A DNA stretch of 64,000 nt, taken from assembly GCA_963822175.1 (NCBI GenBank), contig CAWGGJ010000008.1, forward strand, positions 992,001 through 1,056,000, written 5' to 3'. Within the stretch, counting starts at the first letter, position 1. Each line of letters begins with the position of its first letter. The DNA comes from FEB-25 sp963822175. Its GTDB lineage: Bacteria; Chloroflexota; Anaerolineae; Anaerolineales; UBA4823. The notes beneath the pieces were generated by a model. It was not told where the DNA came from, searched no databases, and was given only the letters and a program-made list of their open reading frames with translations. Position numbers and translations under genes: made by a program. Positions 7,975 through 17,665 of the stretch are shown piece by piece.

Positions 7975-9990
7975 TTGACCTGGCAGTTTACATCTGAGGT
8001 ATTAATTTCACTGCTCACAGCCACCTTCGCAATTGCAATGGCGATTGTTAGCTCGCGTTGGTGGAAGACTCCGGGGATAATATTTTTTACATTCGTTACG
8101 TTATCCGTCGGGGGATGGGCATTGTTTTCAGGTCTGGAATTTGCATCTATCCTGATCCCTGAGAAAATCCTATGGGCAAAAATGCAGTATATTTGCATTT
8201 CTTTCATATCTGCATTTTGGCTTTTGTTTATTTTAAAGTATACCCACCAGGAAGAAAAATTATCACACTGGTGGGTAATTTTACTCTTGGTTGTACCGAT
8301 ATTAACTATTCTAATTGCTATCACCGAAGATAGATATCACTGGTTATGGCTACGGATTACTCCTAGCTCAAATATACCTGGGGCTCCACTCATTTACAAT
8401 AATAACTGGTGGTCTGCCATTTTTGCTGGTTATTTCTACTTAATTCTGATTATCGGTGTTGTTACCTTGATTCGTCGAACCATTCTGCCACCAAAATCGG
8501 TCGGTGCCAGGGCATTGGTGCTTTTAATCGGCGTCGTTCCACCCTTAGTTAGCAATTTTCTGTATCAAACGCAACTTATTCCAGGGATTGAATTATCAAT
8601 CCTACTCATGGTTGGGTTGGTTATCAGTGGGTTGATATATATATGGGGAATATTTTATTTCGATTTGCTTGAGTCCTCTTCCTTATCACGCGATGTTGTG
8701 ATGGATAAGATGAGTGAGGGGGTAATTGTTCTAGATCGAAGGGACCGAATTTATAACATAAACTCAACTGCATTAAACATGCTGGGATTATCTGAACATT
8801 CAGCGAAGAATAAATCATTAAAGGATATTGTGGACATTTGGCCAGGTATTGCTGAATCATTCAGGATACCCCATGACTTTGAAACCGAAGTAAGAATTAA
8901 TGGTGATGCACCGAAAACCCTTAGTGTGAGTGCGACCAATTTGAAAGATAAGGATGGTCATTCCACAGGAAGGATGCTTGTGTGGAGAGATATCACTCAA
9001 TACAGGGAAGTGGAATCGACCTTGCGTGACTCAGAAGCGCGATTTAAAGCTCTTTTCCAGGGAGCGCCTGATGCGATCATAATAACCGATAAAAATAGCA
9101 AAATCATACTGGTAAATAATCAAGCAATAACATTATTTGGTTATTCTGTGGATGAGCTGGTGGGTAACTCAATTGAAATTGTCATCCCTGAACGTTATCG
9201 AGAAGCATATTATAAGTATCAAAAGGCTTTTATTGATGAAATAGAAACCCGCCCTGGAATCAGCTTACCCTTGAATGGAATAAGGAAAAATAGGCGTGAG
9301 ATACCGATCGAAATCGCTCTGAGTCCTGTAAAAATACCATCCGGTGGCTTTTTTACCAATATAATTCGCGATCTCACAATTCGGAAAGAAGCGGAAGAAC
9401 AATTACGTCTACAAAGTGTCGCACTCGAAGCCGCAGCAAATGGAATTGTAATTACAGACCGAAATGGAAATATTCAATGGGTGAACCCTGCCTTTACAAG
9501 AATGACAGGATATAGTGCTGATGAAGTAAGGGGAAAAAATCCACGCATATTAAAATCCGGATTAGTTCCGCAAGAGATTTTTAAGAATTTATGGAACACG
9601 ATTTTGAATGGAAATGTATGGCACGGCGAGCTAATAAATCGCAGGAAAGATGGAACGATCATCACAGAAGAGCAAACTATAGCACCAGTAAGAGATAGCA
9701 CTGGACAAATAAATCATTTTATTGCTATTAAGCAAGACATCACAGAGCGAAAACGAGCAGAAGATGCATTGAGTAGACGTACAGATCAAATTGCGACGTT
9801 AAACAGGGTAATGCAAATGCTTAGCTCGACCTTAGACATTTCGAGGGTATTGGATACGATATTAAGTGAAATCCAGCAAGTTGTTCCATATGATAGTGCA
9901 TCTGTTTGGCTTAGTAGGGATGATGAATTAGAGATCATTGCAGTACATGGCTTTTCAGATCCAGAATTCTTTAATTGGCATGTCATTTAA
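7975..9990 (+). CDS. 7TM-PAS-PAS-PAS-GAF sensor, N-terminal part of a frameshifted diguanylate cyclase
   Basis: 671 residues before a premature TAA. Residues ~5-230 form seven membrane spans of the HisKA_7TM type. Three PAS domains follow (~235-340, ~351-475, ~480-600), two with the ITD(K/R)N core. A GAF domain begins at ~605 and breaks off at PEFFNWHVI. The rest of GAF and a GGDEF domain continue in the +1 frame. Removing one T from the TT at 9975-9976 restores a continuous reading of FFNGMSF. The start is TTG at 7975 with GAGG 8 bp upstream. The restored protein would be about 955 residues and make c-di-GMP in response to a membrane or ligand signal. Confidence 0.87.
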   Translation: MTWQFTSEVLISLLTATFAIAMAIVSSRWWKTPGIIFFTFVTLSVGGWALFSGLEFASILIPEKILWAKMQYICISFISAFWLLFILKYTHQEEKLSHWWVILLLVVPILTILIAITEDRYHWLWLRITPSSNIPGAPLIYNNNWWSAIFAGYFYLILIIGVVTLIRRTILPPKSVGARALVLLIGVVPPLVSNFLYQTQLIPGIELSILLMVGLVISGLIYIWGIFYFDLLESSSLSRDVVMDKMSEGVIVLDRRDRIYNINSTALNMLGLSEHSAKNKSLKDIVDIWPGIAESFRIPHDFETEVRINGDAPKTLSVSATNLKDKDGHSTGRMLVWRDITQYREVESTLRDSEARFKALFQGAPDAIIITDKNSKIILVNNQAITLFGYSVDELVGNSIEIVIPERYREAYYKYQKAFIDEIETRPGISLPLNGIRKNRREIPIEIALSPVKIPSGGFFTNIIRDLTIRKEAEEQLRLQSVALEAAANGIVITDRNGNIQWVNPAFTRMTGYSADEVRGKNPRILKSGLVPQEIFKNLWNTILNGNVWHGELINRRKDGTIITEEQTIAPVRDSTGQINHFIAIKQDITERKRAEDALSRRTDQIATLNRVMQMLSSTLDISRVLDTILSEIQQVVPYDSASVWLSRDDELEIIAVHGFSDPEFFNWHVI

Positions 9991-10843
9991 ACTCTCATCA
10001 GATGATAATCCAAACGCAAGGGTAATGCGTTCGCGAATGCCACTGATCGTTGGAGATGCATACACGACATATAGCTCATTCCGGGCTGGTGTCCATGCCA
10101 AATATCAGCACCGAGGTTGGATGGGTGTACCCATGATCGTTGGTGACAGAGCAATTGGGATGTTGGCATTTGATAAAAAGATTCCAAATTTCTATACTCA
10201 GGAACAATCACAATTTGCGCTTGCATTTGCAGCCCAGGCAGCGATTGCAATTGAAAATGCCAGATTATATTCTGATGCTCAAAAGGAATTAGCAGAAAAA
10301 ATAAAAGCAGAAGATAAATTATTAAAATTACAAAAAGAACTTGAAGAACAAGCAATTCGAGATTCATTAACTGGTCTTTATAACCGGAGATTCTTGGACG
10401 AAACTTTAGCACGCGAATTATCCCGGGCAGAAAGGGATAAATATTCTGTTAGTATTGTCATGCTTGACCTTGATCACTTTAAAGTATTTAACGATACTTA
10501 CGGACATGATGTTGGTGATATGATGTTGAAGCAATTAGGTAAGTTATTAACAGCACAGGTAAGGGCAGGTGATATTGCGTGTCGTTTTGGTGGTGAAGAA
10601 TTTGTTGTGGTTATGCCAAAAGCATCATTAGCAGTAGCAAAGCAGAGAACCAATGACTGGAGAACAAAATTTGAAAGCCAGGTACTAATATATGAAGGCG
10701 AGGTATTGAATGCAACCCTTTCAGCTGGCGTTGCTGTTTATCCGTTGCATGGCACAACCAGTGAAGAAATTATCCGTAAAGCCGACCAGGCAATGTATGC
10801 TGCAAAATCGGCAGGACGGAACCAGGTAATGACATCTGAGTAA
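9938..10843 (+). CDS. GAF-GGDEF, C-terminal part of the frameshifted diguanylate cyclase
   Basis: The true coding part begins near 9977. It holds the second half of a GAF domain (MGVPMIVGDRAIGMLAF), a short coiled linker and a full GGDEF domain starting at RDSLTGLYNRRFL. The active site reads GGEEF, and an RxxD inhibitory I-site (RAGD) lies five residues before it, so both catalysis and product inhibition look intact. The annotated ATG at 9938 is out of frame with the upstream GAF half and is not a believable independent start, because a half GAF domain would result. Confidence 0.87.
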   Translation: MQYMAFQIQNSLIGMSFKLSSDDNPNARVMRSRMPLIVGDAYTTYSSFRAGVHAKYQHRGWMGVPMIVGDRAIGMLAFDKKIPNFYTQEQSQFALAFAAQAAIAIENARLYSDAQKELAEKIKAEDKLLKLQKELEEQAIRDSLTGLYNRRFLDETLARELSRAERDKYSVSIVMLDLDHFKVFNDTYGHDVGDMMLKQLGKLLTAQVRAGDIACRFGGEEFVVVMPKASLAVAKQRTNDWRTKFESQVLIYEGEVLNATLSAGVAVYPLHGTTSEEIIRKADQAMYAAKSAGRNQVMTSE

Positions 10844-10862
10844 TTGGTTTTCATAACAATCT

Positions 10863-11282
10863 ATGCAAATTAAACTAAACCATATTTTTTTAACCACCCA
10901 GGGGAATACGGATATTGTTGATATAACCCAACGAGTAATCGATTGCTTACATTCAAGTAATCTCACAAATGGTCTGGTAACAATATTTTGCCCATCATCC
11001 ACAAGTGGGGTGACGACGATAGAGTATGAACCCGGTGTGGTTATAGATTTACAGCAGATATTCAATGCAATTGTCCCAAGCGAATTCGACTATCAACACG
11101 ACGAAGCATGGCATGATGGGAATGGGCATAGTCACATAAGGTCAGCTTTGCTAAAGACATCTATCACGATACCCCTTGTTGAAGGGCGGATGACACTAGG
11201 GACCTGGCAGCAGATCGTTTATATTGATTTTGATACAAAACCCAGGAAAAGGGAGATTATCATTCAAATCTTGGGTGAGTAA
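10863..11282 (+). CDS. yjbQ: YjbQ family protein (UPF0047)
   Basis: 139 residues, the normal family length. Typical features are HSSNLTNGLVTIFCPSSTSG, the DYQHDEAWHDGNGHSHI segment with several conserved His, and the C-terminal GTWQQIVYIDFD. E. coli YjbQ has weak thiamine-phosphate synthase activity in vitro, but its physiological role is unsettled. It follows the GGDEF gene by 19 bp and converges on a minus-strand gene. Confidence 0.9.
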   Translation: MQIKLNHIFLTTQGNTDIVDITQRVIDCLHSSNLTNGLVTIFCPSSTSGVTTIEYEPGVVIDLQQIFNAIVPSEFDYQHDEAWHDGNGHSHIRSALLKTSITIPLVEGRMTLGTWQQIVYIDFDTKPRKREIIIQILGE

Positions 11283-11337
11283 TAAAAAACGAAAGTAGTC
11301 TGCTGCCTGCCTGCCGTTATATTTTCGAAGATCCTAT

Positions 11338-12228
11338 CTATAAACTGACTGGTATATTTTCACTTGTTCGCATGGAATTAAAGGCTGCAATTGATACTTC
11401 AAGCATATCCCTTGTTGGCTCGCGGGTAGTTAGATGTTGTAGAGCAAGGTTCGGCTTAATCATCATGCGGACAAGTTTTGAATCTAAATGATTTGCTGTC
11501 CATCGAATATATTCGTAGGCAATGCACGCCAGGAATGGCAGAAAAATGATCCTGCTCGCCATCCTCCACCAAAATGGAATTGGACCTAGCATCGAAAAGA
11601 AAAGAATGGACAGTAAGATTAAAGTAAGAAGGAATGATGTTCCACAACGGGGGTGCTCGATTGAAAATTTTTCTACATTCTCTGGCGATAGTTCAGCACC
11701 GGCTTCATATGCGTTTATGGTTTTATGCTCTGCACCATGATAAGAAAAGACCCGGCGGATATCCGGAATATGGCCAACTGCCCAGATATAGCCTATCAAT
11801 AAGCCCAGCCGAACAAATCCCTCAAGTAAATTTCCCCACCAAGAATTAAGACCCAAAAACCTCTCAGATAACTGCCCTAATGCAGCAGGAGCAAGGAAAA
11901 AGAGCCCAATACCTATCGCTAATGAGAAGAACAATGTCAGATATAGTAGAGGGCCTTCAATTTTCTCATCTGTTCCAGTTTGGGTATTGGCTGAGATTGT
12001 GAGAGCGCGCGTTCCAAGTACCAACGCATCAACCAGCATTACCAAACCTCGTAAAAACGGGATTTTGATTATCTTGTTCTTATACATTGCCCCCAGAGGC
12101 TCTTTATGGATGGTTATCTCATTTTGTGGGGTGCGCATAGCAATAGCGACTGAATTCGTGCCACGCATCATCACACCCTCAATCACTGCCTGACCCCCGT
12201 ATAATGGGAAGCGAGATTTTTCTGTCAT
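11338..12228 (-). CDS. DUF1385 membrane protein
   Basis: About 296 residues. The family signature GGQAVIEGVMMRG lies near the N-terminus, followed by RGLVMLVDALVLG and a central YHGAEHKTINAYE block. Four or so membrane spans are visible (~95-120, ~140-165, ~205-230 and a shorter one near 235). The family is widespread in Firmicutes and Chloroflexota and has no firmly established function. The frame is open from TTG 12234, but the ATG at 12228 sits at better spacing from AGG. It is the last gene of a leftward group. Confidence 0.85.
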   Translation of the reverse strand: MTEKSRFPLYGGQAVIEGVMMRGTNSVAIAMRTPQNEITIHKEPLGAMYKNKIIKIPFLRGLVMLVDALVLGTRALTISANTQTGTDEKIEGPLLYLTLFFSLAIGIGLFFLAPAALGQLSERFLGLNSWWGNLLEGFVRLGLLIGYIWAVGHIPDIRRVFSYHGAEHKTINAYEAGAELSPENVEKFSIEHPRCGTSFLLTLILLSILFFSMLGPIPFWWRMASRIIFLPFLACIAYEYIRWTANHLDSKLVRMMIKPNLALQHLTTREPTRDMLEVSIAAFNSMRTSENIPVSL

Positions 12229-12252
12229 TTTCAACCTATAATTATATAAAAA

Positions 12253-13632
12253 CTATTCTTGGGCTAAATTAAAATAAAAGTGTATAAAGGTATCAATCCC
12301 TCGGTACCATGTTGGAAGGTGTAGTCTCTCATTCGGAGAATGCATATTGTCATCCGGCATCGAAAATCCCGTGTTGACCGTTTCCACTCCAAGAATTCGT
12401 TGAAAATCTAATACAACGGGAACACTTCCTCCCTCGCGTTTAAAAACAGGTTGTTTATGCCATACAGTTTCAAGGGCATTTGCCAGGGCTTTGATGTATT
12501 TCGAGTTACGATCCGATATTGACGCAGGTCCACCATGCATGGGAGTCAGACTCCAGCGTATTTCTTTTGGCGCATGTGCTTCCAGATATGTGCGCATTTG
12601 TTGGTACACATCACTAGGCAGCTGGTCCGGTACAAGGCGGGTTGATATTTTTGCCATCGCCCAGGCAGGCAGAACTGTTTTTGCGCCTTCACCAATGAAC
12701 CCAGAATAGAGGCCATTTATTTCCAATGTTGGGCGGGATCCGAGTCTTTCTAGTGTGGTGTATCCAACTTCACCATATAAGGCTGATGCGCCGGTGGCTT
12801 CAAGGTAATATTGATCACCAATTGGAAGTTTGGAGAGTTCCAATTTTTCTTCTGAATCTATCAGTCTTACTTTGTCGTAAAAACCAGGTAATGTCACCTT
12901 ACCTTGATCATCGTGCATCCCAGCAATAATCTCACATAAAGCCTGGGCAGGGTTTAGGATCGCACCCCCAAAAACCCCAGAATGCAGGTCATGGTCTGGA
13001 CCATCTATACGGATTTCCATATATGCCAGCCCTCGCAAGGCATATGTAATGCATGGAATATCCGGAGATATAGTACCGGTATCCGGATTGATCGCGATAT
13101 CACACTTCAATAATTCCTTGTGAGTTTCCAGGAATGGTGCGAGATTTGGTGAACCAATTTCTTCTTCTCCTTCAAACAGAAATTTAAAGTTGATTGGAAG
13201 AGTGCTTGTTTTCATGATGGCTTCTATGGCATCCAATGCTACCATTACCTGACCCTTCATATCAGTGATACCTCGAGCAAAAATATAGTCACCTCGCACG
13301 ACTGGGTTAAATGGGCCTGTGACCCACAAGTTTAAGGGGTCAACTGGTTGCACATCATAATGTCCATAGATCAGTGCTGTTGGTGCATTTGTTCCAGCAC
13401 CCAGCCATTCTCCATAAACTACAGGATGTCCGGGGGTTTGAAAAATCTGGATATTATTAATCCCCAGATCATGCAATTGTTTGGTAAGCCAATCTGCAGC
13501 ATGGAGGATCTCAGCTTTGGAAAACTCATCGGTTGAGATCGACGCGATTGAAGCGAAATCTTTTAGTACCTCCAGGAAATGGGCAGAATTATCATGTGCA
13601 TATTGAATCGCAGCAAAACGGGTTTCAGTCAT
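12253..13632 (-). CDS. M20 family dipeptidase
   Basis: 459 residues. Zinc-ligand motifs of the M20 family are present in order: YGHYDVQP (~residue 90), ARGITDMKGQ (~120), the catalytic FEGEEEIGSPN (~155) and NPDTG (~180), then the dimerisation insert. DHDLHSGVFGG matches the M20 dipeptidase/CNDP-like subgroup rather than ArgE or DapE. It should cleave dipeptides in the cytoplasm. A strong AAGGAG ribosome-binding site precedes the ATG. Confidence 0.9.
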   Translation of the reverse strand: MTETRFAAIQYAHDNSAHFLEVLKDFASIASISTDEFSKAEILHAADWLTKQLHDLGINNIQIFQTPGHPVVYGEWLGAGTNAPTALIYGHYDVQPVDPLNLWVTGPFNPVVRGDYIFARGITDMKGQVMVALDAIEAIMKTSTLPINFKFLFEGEEEIGSPNLAPFLETHKELLKCDIAINPDTGTISPDIPCITYALRGLAYMEIRIDGPDHDLHSGVFGGAILNPAQALCEIIAGMHDDQGKVTLPGFYDKVRLIDSEEKLELSKLPIGDQYYLEATGASALYGEVGYTTLERLGSRPTLEINGLYSGFIGEGAKTVLPAWAMAKISTRLVPDQLPSDVYQQMRTYLEAHAPKEIRWSLTPMHGGPASISDRNSKYIKALANALETVWHKQPVFKREGGSVPVVLDFQRILGVETVNTGFSMPDDNMHSPNERLHLPTWYRGIDTFIHFYFNLAQE

Positions 13633-13641
13633 AAACTCTCC

Positions 13642-13923
13642 TTACTCATTTTTTATAATAATGTCATTGATATAAATATTACCTTCTGTAATAATCTCAA
13701 CTCTCAACCCACCTCGATGGACCATAGATTGTAGTACACGTATATCTGTATGGTCTGCCAAGTATTGGCATGGCTCGCAGAGACGCACGCCGCGGAGTTG
13801 AACATTTCCGATTTGAAATTTACATCCCACCAGGTCATTCAAGGCAATTCCTGATGTGATAATATTCCGCCTTGTCTTTTCAGGGGTGATTTTCACTCCA
13901 TCGATATCTCGCATGTAATTCAA
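13642..13923 (-). CDS. MOSC domain protein, C-terminal part (frameshifted)
   Basis: The true coding part starts at about 13918. It has the second half of a MOSC domain: RRNIITSGIALNDLVGCKF, GVRLCEPCQYL with the cysteine expected to carry sulfur, and HRGGLRVEI. The N-terminal half is in another frame (13880-14107). Removing one base from 13917-13920 on the top strand gives a smooth ELEAIEYMRDIDGVKI junction. MOSC domains carry sulfur in molybdenum-cofactor sulfurases and related enzymes, which suits a genome rich in molybdenum hydroxylases. Confidence 0.83.
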   Translation of the reverse strand: MNYMRDIDGVKITPEKTRRNIITSGIALNDLVGCKFQIGNVQLRGVRLCEPCQYLADHTDIRVLQSMVHRGGLRVEIITEGNIYINDIIIKNE

Positions 13924-14107
13924 TAGCTTCTAATTCGATCAAGGTAAGTTCACGACCAGGTTTACCAGGTTTATCAGGATCGCCTAATATTTTATAATAC
14001 CTGTCACCCTCAATTCCTAGTCCTGGGAGAACATGAACCCGATCGACTGAAATTGTTGGTTCACCCTTTTCATGAGCAATATAGATCGCTTTTACTTTGC
14101 CACTCAT
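13880..14107 (-). CDS. MOSC domain protein, N-terminal part (frameshifted)
   Basis: Encodes MSGKVKAIYIAHEKGEP, then GLGIEGDRYY and GRELTLIELEAIE, the standard start of small stand-alone MOSC proteins. The last ~14 residues after AIE are out-of-frame read-through. Joined with the downstream fragment it gives a protein of about 155 residues, the usual size for the family. Confidence 0.83.
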   Translation of the reverse strand: MSGKVKAIYIAHEKGEPTISVDRVHVLPGLGIEGDRYYKILGDPDKPGKPGRELTLIELEAIELHARYRWSENHP

Positions 14108-14186
14108 TATCGTTGTTCCTAAGCAATATGTAATAAATATGAATAGAACAATGAAATGTCTGTAATAAATATAAAACTGAGTATAA

Positions 14187-15071
14187 TCACTGTTTCCTAA
14201 TAATTCTTGCTATTTCTTTCAAATGGTCAGGGCTTGTTCCGCAACAACCTCCGATCATTTGTGCACCAGCATCAACCCAGGCTTGAACCTGTGCTCCCAT
14301 CATTTCCGGAGTAGTTTCATAGACTGTTAAACCTTGTGTATCTATTTGTGGTAAGCCAGCATTCGGCTTAAACCAGATTGGTTTATTGGTAGTATTTCTT
14401 AACTCAATCAGGTTTTGTAGATTTTCAGCTAGGCTTCGTCCACAATTGATACCTATCACATCAACCGGTAATGTTTCAAGCTCCTTTCCTGCTTGGGATG
14501 GACTGATCCCCATCATCGTTCGACGTCCACGGTCAAAGCTCAGTGATACTACAAGTGGTAAGTCAGATACGGAGCGAACACCAGCAACTGCAGCTTTGAT
14601 CTCACCCATGTCAAATTGGGTCTCAATAACCAAGAGATCAGCTTCTGCTTGGGTGAGAGAATGTGCTTGTGCAGCATAACTATTCATCACCTCATCAACA
14701 GTCAATGGCCCTAAAGGTTTTAACAATTGTCCCACAGGGCCTAGTGAGCCTGCAACATAGGTGTGCGACTCTTTCGCTGCTTCCAGAGCAAGCTCCACCG
14801 CTTGTCGGTTGATTCGGTCTGATTTCCCTTCCAACGAAGATCCTTTCAACCGAATGGAGCTAGCACCGAATGTGCTGGTTAAGATGATTTCTGCTCCAGC
14901 AGAGATAAAATCCTGATGAAGCTGGATTATCTTCTCTGGTTGTTCCAAAACCCATGTTTCAGCAGTTACGCCTCCGGGTAACCCTCTCGCGATAAGGTTG
15001 GTACCTGTCGCTCCGTCTACAATCAGATGTTCACCATTATTTATTCGAGCTATAAGTGTGTTTTTTGACAT
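14187..15071 (-). CDS. Homocysteine S-methyltransferase family protein
   Basis: About 295 residues. DGATGTNL opens the barrel, and the zinc-binding cysteines appear as GINCG (~residue 208) and GGCCGT (~275), as in MetH N-terminal domain, BHMT and MmuM. The enzyme would transfer a methyl group to homocysteine or a related thiol. No B12-binding domain is attached and no B12-binding partner is adjacent, so the methyl donor is unknown. The frame also opens at TTG 15077, which has an AGGT at 7-bp spacing; I list the ATG at 15071. Confidence 0.88.
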   Translation of the reverse strand: MSKNTLIARINNGEHLIVDGATGTNLIARGLPGGVTAETWVLEQPEKIIQLHQDFISAGAEIILTSTFGASSIRLKGSSLEGKSDRINRQAVELALEAAKESHTYVAGSLGPVGQLLKPLGPLTVDEVMNSYAAQAHSLTQAEADLLVIETQFDMGEIKAAVAGVRSVSDLPLVVSLSFDRGRRTMMGISPSQAGKELETLPVDVIGINCGRSLAENLQNLIELRNTTNKPIWFKPNAGLPQIDTQGLTVYETTPEMMGAQVQAWVDAGAQMIGGCCGTSPDHLKEIARIIRKQ

Positions 15072-15119
15072 AATCAATAATTTTACCTTTACCTATATTT
15101 GTAGGTGCGCCTTGTGAAA

Positions 15120-15797
15120 TTAAGACCCTGGACTTTCGGATGGATACGAGGCGTTTACGAACATTAAATAAAAAACCAAAAGTATAGAGGTAAACATGAG
15201 GGTGAAACCAACGAATCCAAGGTTATCTAAAGGATTAAGAAAGTTATTAGCAATTTCCTTTAAGACCGATTTAGGATTTAAGAGAATATCCCAGCTATTA
15301 TAGCGTCCAAATCGTCCTAAATATACACCGAGACTTGCCAGTGCTAACGCAAATAATGCAAAAAACCAACCCGTGAATTTACCAAGATAACCTTCCATGA
15401 TCACATGAATACTACGTAATGATGCGATAGCAAGAAAACATCCAGTAAAGGCGAATAGTGCGATCAAACTTATATCAAACCAAAGTGGGACTGGTGGGCG
15501 AGAATCCAGATGATAGAAATCAGTCACCATATAGGGTGCGTTTGGGAAAAAGACAAGCCAAAGGATACCCAGAAGCAGAATAATGCCCCAGCGATTACGA
15601 TTTGTGAAATATATAGAAGCTGCAATCACGCTGATGATATATGGCAGCCATGCAAGAAATAAATTCCAGAGCAAATTAGAGTAATTCCTTGTTTCGCTGT
15701 AAAAAACCCTGAACACAAAAAATGAACATGCCATCAGGGAAGATAAAATGAGCGGATAAAATGAATGTACTCGTAAAAATCGATTAATATTGGACAA
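15120..15797 (-). CDS. DUF1361 membrane protein
   Basis: 225 residues with six to seven hydrophobic spans. The diagnostic block WLVFFPNAPYMVTDFYHLD lies near the middle and marks DUF1361, a family without known function. It is the first gene of the leftward group that ends at 11338. Confidence 0.85.
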   Translation of the reverse strand: MSNINRFLRVHSFYPLILSSLMACSFFVFRVFYSETRNYSNLLWNLFLAWLPYIISVIAASIYFTNRNRWGIILLLGILWLVFFPNAPYMVTDFYHLDSRPPVPLWFDISLIALFAFTGCFLAIASLRSIHVIMEGYLGKFTGWFFALFALALASLGVYLGRFGRYNSWDILLNPKSVLKEIANNFLNPLDNLGFVGFTLMFTSILLVFYLMFVNASYPSESPGS

Positions 15798-15827
15798 TAT
15801 TTACCTCATCTGATAAACCAAGGCTTG

Positions 15828-15833
15828 ATTATA
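15828..15833 (-). promoter_or_regulatory. -10 box candidate for the DUF1361 gene
   Basis: Read on the minus strand this is a perfect TATAAT about 30 bp before the ATG at 15797. The sequence 17 bp upstream (TAGAAA) is a poor -35. It is the best promoter candidate for the leftward group. Confidence 0.4.
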
Positions 15834-16221
15834 CGTGATTTTTCAGGCATTTTCTATTCTGTGTTAAAATTATTTCATAATGTTTTAGCGGTTGTACCAC
15901 CGATCCTGCTACTTGAGCATACAGGAAAATTGAATAATTATTGAATAGAAATTATTGGACACCAACATAATCACTTGCAAGAAAAAATATTACCTGATTC
16001 CAACCATCTATTTATATCTGAATTTAAATAATAAGATATAAGAGATATTTGATTAAATATTCCAATGTTCATTAATTGGTTTGCAAAAAAGCGTTGAAGT
16101 CTCATTGTTTCCCGATCTGAATATTATCTAATTGAGTGTAATTAATGAACAAAAAGGCATGGCAAATCAATTCCCCTACTAATCGTTTATCTGCTAATTA
16201 TAGATTTACTGGTTTTGAAAC
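15834..16221. other. Divergent intergenic region, no gene seen
   Basis: AT-rich sequence between divergently transcribed genes, with stops in all frames. It probably holds promoters for both sides. No structured RNA or operator could be identified with confidence. Confidence 0.55.
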
Positions 16222-16842
16222 ATGACAATTTCGCAATGGCTTGAATGGGCGCGTGAAATTCAAGCGTTAGCACAAACTGGAGCTCACTATTCTGAAGATG
16301 TCTATCATCGTCAGAGATATGAACGCTTGATGGAGATTGCTGCCGAGATTGTTAGTGAACACTCAAACCTTGAATATTTACCTGTCTTGGACACATTTAA
16401 AACCCAAATCGGTTATTCCACTCCACGTGTGGATGTAAGGGGTGCACTGTTTCTGGCTGATCGCGTCCTGATGGTTCGTGAACGTACAGATGGTGGTTGG
16501 ACTTTACCCGGTGGGTGGGCAGATGTTGGAGAATTGCCTTCGCATGCTGCCGAAAGAGAAGTGTTCGAAGAAGCTGGGTTTCGAGTTGCCGCCCGTAAAG
16601 TTATTGGCGTTTATGATGCAAATCGACTGGGTTCTTTGGAGTTGTTTCATGCTTTTAAAATTGTTTTCCTTTGTGATCTAATTGATGGGGAGGCCAGGCC
16701 GAGTGATGAAACTTCTGAAGTATCATTCTTTACCCTGGATGATATGCCCAGCATCCTCTCCGGTGAACGAACAAAATATCGCCATATATTAGATGCATTT
16801 ACGTGTCACCAAGATCCAAATCACCCAACAGTGTTCGATTAA
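16222..16842 (+). CDS. NUDIX hydrolase with N-terminal helical NUDIX_N domain
   Basis: 206 residues. An N-terminal helical domain (~1-60) with the WLEWAREIQALAQTG start is followed by a NUDIX domain. The NUDIX box spans about residues 97-119, running from GGWADVGE to REVFEEAGF, with all metal-binding glutamates present. Members of this two-domain group hydrolyse nucleoside-diphosphate-linked compounds such as ADP-ribose or nucleotide sugars; the substrate is not determined by sequence. It stands alone, about 150 bp before the F420 cluster. Confidence 0.87.
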   Translation: MTISQWLEWAREIQALAQTGAHYSEDVYHRQRYERLMEIAAEIVSEHSNLEYLPVLDTFKTQIGYSTPRVDVRGALFLADRVLMVRERTDGGWTLPGGWADVGELPSHAAEREVFEEAGFRVAARKVIGVYDANRLGSLELFHAFKIVFLCDLIDGEARPSDETSEVSFFTLDDMPSILSGERTKYRHILDAFTCHQDPNHPTVFD

Positions 16843-16991
16843 AAATTTGTAAAAATGAAAATTACTCCGCTGCTGGATTATATAGAAATTTGCTCATGAA
16901 AACTAATAGATTTTGGAGATAATTTGATATTTCTAACTACTTTGTGCATTTTAATTCCCATAAACCGAACAGGAGATCTCTTTTTTAATCT

Positions 16992-17651
16992 ATGAACCAT
17001 CTAACCATTTCGATAATTGGTGGAACCGGAAAGGAAGGATCCGGGCTTGCGAGTAGATGGGCTGCTGCAGGTTATCGAGTTATTATTGGTTCAAGGCAGA
17101 TAGAAAAAGCTAAAGAGACTGCAAATGTGATAAATCTTCGACTAGGTGTGGATTCTGTACTTGGAATGGAAAATCACCAGGCGGTTGAGGAGGCTGATAT
17201 TTGTGTCTTAACCGTTGTCCAAGAAGCACATGATGAGATTTTGGATATTTTGAAGGATCGGCTGCAAGGGAAAACCCTTGTTGATGCTACATCGCGGGTT
17301 GATTTCCGTAATCCCCGCCCTCCAGCTCCACCGAGTGCAGCACAACAAGCACAGGATCGGTTAGGGCCTTCCGTTAGGGTTGTAGCAGCATTTCAAAATG
17401 TGCCAGCAAAAATCTTACACAAAGAAATAGGTCAACCTGTGGATGCGGATATATTGATCTGCTCGGATGATATTCAAGCAGCTGAACAGGTAATCACGCT
17501 TGCAAATGAAGCAGGCATGCGGGGCTACTATGCTGGAATACTGGAAAATGCGACTGTTATTGAGGGACTGACATCCATCCTAATCAGCATCAATAAATAT
17601 TATGGGATCAAAGATGCCAGCCTGATGATTACTGGATTATCGAAGAAGTAA
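16992..17651 (+). CDS. npdG: NADPH-dependent F420 reductase
   Basis: 219 residues. IIGGTGKEGSGLA at the N-terminus is the variant nucleotide-binding loop of F420:NADP oxidoreductases, followed by IIGSR, which contacts the NADP phosphate. AAFQNVPA near residue 138 is also typical of this family. It transfers hydride between F420H2 and NADP+. It opens a co-directional cluster of F420 genes, which supports the assignment. AGGAGAT at 16971 is the likely ribosome-binding region. Confidence 0.9.
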   Translation: MNHLTISIIGGTGKEGSGLASRWAAAGYRVIIGSRQIEKAKETANVINLRLGVDSVLGMENHQAVEEADICVLTVVQEAHDEILDILKDRLQGKTLVDATSRVDFRNPRPPAPPSAAQQAQDRLGPSVRVVAAFQNVPAKILHKEIGQPVDADILICSDDIQAAEQVITLANEAGMRGYYAGILENATVIEGLTSILISINKYYGIKDASLMITGLSKK

Positions 17652-17665
17652 TTAATGGTTTGATA

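Noticed and set aside
9938..9976. Independent start of a separate GAF-GGDEF gene at ATG 9938
   Set aside because: The first 13 codons overlap the upstream GAF domain in another frame and would give half a domain; a single frame break explains both halves.
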